From the NCBI GenBank assembly GCA_965200465.1, contig OZ241358.1, positions 1,550,001 to 1,614,000 on the forward strand: DNA of 64,000 bases, given 5' to 3'. The position numbers were made by a program, and so were the translations under genes. Numbering within the stretch: the first letter of the stretch is position 1; each line of letters opens with the position of its first letter. The DNA is from Azophilus sp965200465. Lineage in GTDB: Bacteria; Pseudomonadota; Gammaproteobacteria; Pseudomonadales; Azotimanducaceae. The notes below the pieces were generated by a model that had not been told where the DNA came from, made no database searches, and saw only the letters and a program-made list of their open reading frames with translations. Positions 60,396 to 64,000 of the stretch are shown here, piece after piece.

Positions 60396-63068
60396 CTACT
60401 CGAAGCTCACCCCGAATTCAACGCCCCATTGCAAGGGCGCACCGTACTGGCTGAAATTCCACAGGCCGCCCACGGAGTTGGCCGACACCCGGTACTCCTC
60501 GTTGAGCAGGTTCTTGCCGAACAGAGTGACGTACCAGCGGGCGTCTGGGTTGGTGTAGGTGATGTTGGCGTCCAGCAGGGTGCGCGCCTCCAACTGGGTG
60601 TAGGTGGGATGCCGCGCCACCGGCGCACTGCCGAACTTCGGGTTGGTGCCCGTCGCCGCGTTCGGGTCGAACGGGCTCATTTCCGCATCGCTCTGGTAGT
60701 GGAGGCTCAGGTTGTAGGTGATGCTGCCGCCGTTCGCCAGATCCTGATCGTAGATGGCTTGGCCTCCGAGCTGCCATTTGGAGGCGAAGGGAATGTCCAA
60801 GCTGGTCAAGTCCAGGCCTTCAAACTCGAACTCGTCGTAGCTGGCGTCCAGAAACCCGAGGGACCCCTTGAGCTGCAGGCGGTCCGTGACCAGCCAGGTG
60901 GTCTCCACCTCCACCCCCTTGGCGTTGGACTCGCCGGCGTTCAGGGTGATGGTCTCCTGCCCCTCCACGCCGCTGATCGGGTCTGTGAAGCGGAACACCT
61001 GGTTGCGCTGCAGGTCCTCGAAGTCCGTGTAGAAGGCGGCTACGTTCAGGCGCAGGCGGCTGTCGAGCAGGTCCGCCTTGACGCCCACTTCGTAGTTGAT
61101 GTTCTTCTCCGGGTTGTAGGCGATGCAGGTGGGCTCTTGGGAGCAGGTCTCGCTGAACCCGCCGGCCAAGAAACCTGTGGCGACGCTGGCGTACCAGAGT
61201 TGGTTGTCGGACGGCTTGTAGTCCAGCACGACGCGCCAAGTGGCTTCGGACCAGGTTTCCGAACTGTCAGCGATGAACAAATAAGCGGAATCCGGCAGCA
61301 CTTGGTTGCGCTGATCGATCTGCGAGCCCTCCAGTCCGGCGCGGCTGACCGTGGCGGAAAGCGCGTCTATGCAGTTGGTCTGCAGGTCGAACGGCTTGCT
61401 GGGGTCCGCCGGCTGCGCATCCCGAAGCTCCGTGTATTGGTTGCAAGGGCCGCCGCCGCCGGTGGGCTTGTAGAAGTCCTTCTTGTCCTTGGTGTAGCGC
61501 ACCCCGGCGGTGATGCTGAACTGCTCGTTCAACATGTAGGTGCCGTCCGCGTAGAGCGCCCAGGACTTCCGGTCCTGCTTGACGATGCCGTGGTTGGGGT
61601 TGCCGGTGATGCCGCGCAGGTCCATGTTGACGTAGCCGCGCTCGTCAAAGAACGGCACGCCGGGCGTCAGCCCGCTTGGAAACAGGGAGGACAGCCCCAC
61701 GGTGGAGTAGGCGCGAAAGTCCAGCTCGTCGCTGATGTAGATGCCGCCGGCCACGAAGTTCAACGGCCCGTCCAATTCCGTGACTAGGCGCACCTCCTGT
61801 TGAATCTGCTCCCGCTCCAGGTTGCGGGTGGCGTCGAACAGGGAAAGGAAGGCTTCGCCCGTGTAGGTGCTGGGCAAGGTTTCCTCCTGCTTGCGCAGCC
61901 CACTGATGGACTTCACCGTGAAATTGTCGAAGGCCATCGACTGGGTGAGGTAGTAGCCGTCCACATCCACCCGGTGGCCGTCGCGGATGTTGATGCCGTT
62001 GCCTTGCTGGGTCATGCCGGTGCTGAACGGATCGTCGTGGCCGGCGGCGTGAATGCCGGGAAAGCCAAGCGTCTCGAACAGAAAGCCCTCGCCGGCTGGG
62101 GTTTCATTGACGCTCGCCGGGGAGTCCGAATCGTCCCGGACGATCTCCCAAATGAAGTAGGCTTCGTAGCGGTCGTTGGGCTGCCAAAGCAGCTTGGACT
62201 TGGCGGCGAGGACGTCCTTGCCGCTCAGCCGCTCTCCCGCGCCGGTGGTCACTAAACTCAACTCCGGAGGCAACAGGTCCGGCGTAATGCCCAAGGCTCC
62301 GTACAGGGGAGAATTGGGGAAGGTGGCGGTGTCCTTGTCGTTGGTGTAGAAGCCCTGCTCGTCGGTCAGCGACCCGGCGAAGCGAAAGCCAAGCCGCCCT
62401 TCGATGATGGGCACGTCAATGCCCACCTGGGCCTTCAAGTTGTCCGAGCCGCCGTCATAGCCCCCGTAGGACACCTGCGCGGTGGCGCCCATCTCGTCTA
62501 GGTTCGGCCGCTTGGAGGTGATGGCGATGGTGCCGCCGGTGCTGTTCTTGCCGAACAGGGTGCCTTGCGGGCCGCGGTAGATCTCCACCTGCTCCAGGTC
62601 GAAAAGCTCCACGAACTGAGTCTGCACATGGTTCAGCGCAAACTCGTCGATGAGGATGCCGACGCTTGGGTCCTGGGTGGTCAGGATGGAGATGGTGCCG
62701 GTGCCGCGAATGCCCCCGGCCACGGCGTTGAAGCCGGTTTGCAGGGTCAGGTTGACGTTCGGCGACAGGTCGCCCACCGCACGGATGTCATTGCCGTAGG
62801 TGCGGGCGATGTCGTTTGCGGTGAGCGTCGATATGGCGATGGGCGTGTCCTGCTGGGAGGCCGCCCGCTTGGTGCCGGTGACGATGATCTCCTCCAGCAC
62901 CCCCTGCTCGGCCTCCTCCTGCGCAACGCCCCAAGGCGCGGCCAAAATGGCGGCCAACGCCGCCGTTGCGGCGGCTAGGCGCCCGGCCGGCGCCCCGCCC
63001 GGCTGCAAACCCGAAAGTTTGTCGATGTTGGCGGGCGGAAGGTCGGCGGCGTTGTTGCGTTTCCTCAT
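60396..63068 (-). CDS. TonB-dependent outer-membrane receptor
   Basis: This 890-residue receptor has a long N-terminal signal region (hydrophobic core AAATAALAAILAAPWGVAQ), a TonB-box-like EEIIVTGTKRAASQQDTPIA, and the plug domain (VGILIDEFALNHVQTQFVEL, VEIYRGPQGTLFGKNSTGGT). The barrel ends with PLQWGVEFGVSFE and a terminal aromatic pattern typical of outer-membrane proteins. GGAGAGA lies 9 bases before the ATG. It is divergent from a metX-like gene. The substrate is unknown. Confidence 0.92.
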   Translation of the reverse strand: MRKRNNAADLPPANIDKLSGLQPGGAPAGRLAAATAALAAILAAPWGVAQEEAEQGVLEEIIVTGTKRAASQQDTPIAISTLTANDIARTYGNDIRAVGDLSPNVNLTLQTGFNAVAGGIRGTGTISILTTQDPSVGILIDEFALNHVQTQFVELFDLEQVEIYRGPQGTLFGKNSTGGTIAITSKRPNLDEMGATAQVSYGGYDGGSDNLKAQVGIDVPIIEGRLGFRFAGSLTDEQGFYTNDKDTATFPNSPLYGALGITPDLLPPELSLVTTGAGERLSGKDVLAAKSKLLWQPNDRYEAYFIWEIVRDDSDSPASVNETPAGEGFLFETLGFPGIHAAGHDDPFSTGMTQQGNGINIRDGHRVDVDGYYLTQSMAFDNFTVKSISGLRKQEETLPSTYTGEAFLSLFDATRNLEREQIQQEVRLVTELDGPLNFVAGGIYISDELDFRAYSTVGLSSLFPSGLTPGVPFFDERGYVNMDLRGITGNPNHGIVKQDRKSWALYADGTYMLNEQFSITAGVRYTKDKKDFYKPTGGGGPCNQYTELRDAQPADPSKPFDLQTNCIDALSATVSRAGLEGSQIDQRNQVLPDSAYLFIADSSETWSEATWRVVLDYKPSDNQLWYASVATGFLAGGFSETCSQEPTCIAYNPEKNINYEVGVKADLLDSRLRLNVAAFYTDFEDLQRNQVFRFTDPISGVEGQETITLNAGESNAKGVEVETTWLVTDRLQLKGSLGFLDASYDEFEFEGLDLTSLDIPFASKWQLGGQAIYDQDLANGGSITYNLSLHYQSDAEMSPFDPNAATGTNPKFGSAPVARHPTYTQLEARTLLDANITYTNPDARWYVTLFGKNLLNEEYRVSANSVGGLWNFSQYGAPLQWGVEFGVSFE

Positions 63069-63132
63069 GGTTGGTTCTCTCCAGTGGCTTGAATCTGGCG
63101 GCGTATCCTAATCATCCAGAAAACAGTCGTCA

Positions 63133-64000
63133 ATGCTTGTTTCTCCAAGCGCCGCCGACGGAAACGGCCCAGCGGAGTTGGCCATCCCAAAAGCCATCTG
63201 CTACCGTCAAGTGGTGAGTGCATTGCGGACATTGACCTTGGACGGCCCCTTCCCCATGCGCCGGGGCGTCCTGCACAGCCCCAGCATCGCTTACGAGACC
63301 TTGGGCGGGATGGCGCCCAAGGGGGACAACACGGTGCTGGTGTTCACCGGGCTGTCGCCATCCGCCCACATAGCCTCGTCCGCGGACGATCCCTCCGCCG
63401 GCTGGTGGGAGGACATGGTGGGGCCGGACAAGCCAGTGGATACCAACCGTTTCTTCGTCGTCTGCGTGAACTCCTTGGGCAGTTGCTTCGGCTCCACCGG
63501 TCCAGCCTCAATAAATCCCATCACTAAATCTCCGTACCGGCTTGATTTTCCAGTGCTTTGCTTGGAAGACATCGCCGCCACCGGCGCCGCCCTGCTGGAC
63601 CGCCTCGGCGTGGAGACGGCGCACAGCGTGGTGGGCGCCTCCATGGGCGGCATGACCGCCCTAGCCTTCGCCTTGCTCTTTCCGGGGCGCTGCCGGCGCC
63701 TGCTTTCGATTTCCGCCGCCGCCCGCAGCCTGCCCTTCGCCATCGCCCTGCGCTCCCTGCAGCGGGAGATCATCCGCAAGGACCCGGAGTGGCGGCAGGG
63801 CCAGTACCAGTTCGGCCAAGGCCCGGTGACCGGCATGCGGCTGGCCCGCAAGCTCGGCATGATCACCTACCGCTCCGCCGAGGAGTGGGCTGAGCGCTTT
63901 GGCCGGGAGCGGGCCACTCAGGAGCCGCAGCGGGGAGACCCGTTCGGCATCGACTTTGAGGTGGAGTCCTACTTGGAGGCCCACGCCAACAAGTTCATCG
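63133..64000 (+). CDS. metX: Homoserine O-acyltransferase-like protein, 3' end outside window
   Basis: About 289 codons are present before the window ends. The alpha/beta hydrolase signs of the MetX family are seen: PSIAYETLGGMAPKGDNTVL, VNSLGSCFGSTGPASINP and the nucleophile elbow VGASMGGMTALAFALLFPG. The last Asp/His of the triad lie outside. Acetyl- or succinyl- preference cannot be told. The start at ATG 63133 is tentative; GTG 63211 would give a shorter N-terminus. It is divergent from a TonB receptor gene. Confidence 0.82.
   Translation, partial: MLVSPSAADGNGPAELAIPKAICYRQVVSALRTLTLDGPFPMRRGVLHSPSIAYETLGGMAPKGDNTVLVFTGLSPSAHIASSADDPSAGWWEDMVGPDKPVDTNRFFVVCVNSLGSCFGSTGPASINPITKSPYRLDFPVLCLEDIAATGAALLDRLGVETAHSVVGASMGGMTALAFALLFPGRCRRLLSISAAARSLPFAIALRSLQREIIRKDPEWRQGQYQFGQGPVTGMRLARKLGMITYRSAEEWAERFGRERATQEPQRGDPFGIDFEVESYLEAHANKFI

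Overview
The window is about 64 kb of high-GC DNA that reads like an uncultivated gammaproteobacterium, probably aquatic or host-associated. The basis is a complex I operon with fused nuoCD, a type II-like citrate synthase, large TonB-dependent receptors paired with an MFS permease, an HEXXH aminopeptidase N of the PepN type, and a selA-selB-selC locus. Species cannot be told from the sequence alone.

Layout. (1) 1-21.6 kb, minus strand: nuoA-B-CD-E-F-G-H-I-J-K-L-M-N, tightly overlapped except at two places. An AAA ATPase sits between nuoE and nuoF. About 6 kb of accessory DNA sits between nuoF and nuoG. That island (about 9.34-14.66 kb, plus a low-GC caspase-like gene to 15.37 kb) holds hicAB, a DUF429-DUF433 fusion with a PIN-like DUF5615 partner, a RelE/Xre pair, remnants of three insertion sequences and a frameshifted small gene. 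It is bounded by direct repeats that carry a duplicated hicB 3' end. (2) 21.7-30.8 kb: a coiled-coil membrane protein, a TonB receptor divergent from an MFS permease, a MaoC hydratase, a MITE-like repeat, a MacB fragment fused to the tail of an xdhC gene, and pepN. (3) 30.8-38.2 kb: a moxR-DUF58-DUF4381-batA-batB/C-batD cluster, read on the minus strand. (4) 38.5-41.2 kb: tRNA-Ala(GGC), an epoxide hydrolase, a small unknown gene and a GST. (5) 41.5-45.9 kb: a four-gene cluster (acyl-ACP synthetase, SDR reductase, ACP, serine palmitoyltransferase) that matches the order of the Caulobacter ceramide locus, followed by a truncated dehydrogenase. (6) 45.9-51.3 kb: gltA, then a C19 homopolymer directly upstream of, and in frame with, a large secreted NHL/Calx-beta/LRR protein, and a small Cys-containing secreted protein. 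(7) 51.4-58.5 kb: ugd, a second MITE, a MobA-like nucleotidyltransferase, nadK and selA-selB-selC. (8) 58.6-64 kb: a hendecad-repeat coiled-coil protein, an MDR oxidoreductase, a second TonB receptor and the start of a MetX-type acyltransferase.

How the parts work together. Complex I and citrate synthase give a respiring aerobe. The Bat/MoxR cluster probably supports envelope or stress chaperoning. The spt cluster predicts a sphingolipid long-chain base. The TonB receptors and MFS permease predict uptake of bulky substrates. The most notable structures are the poly-C switch candidate at 47514-47532, the split nuo operon with its nested toxin-antitoxin island, the sphingolipid cluster, and a MITE-like repeat family.
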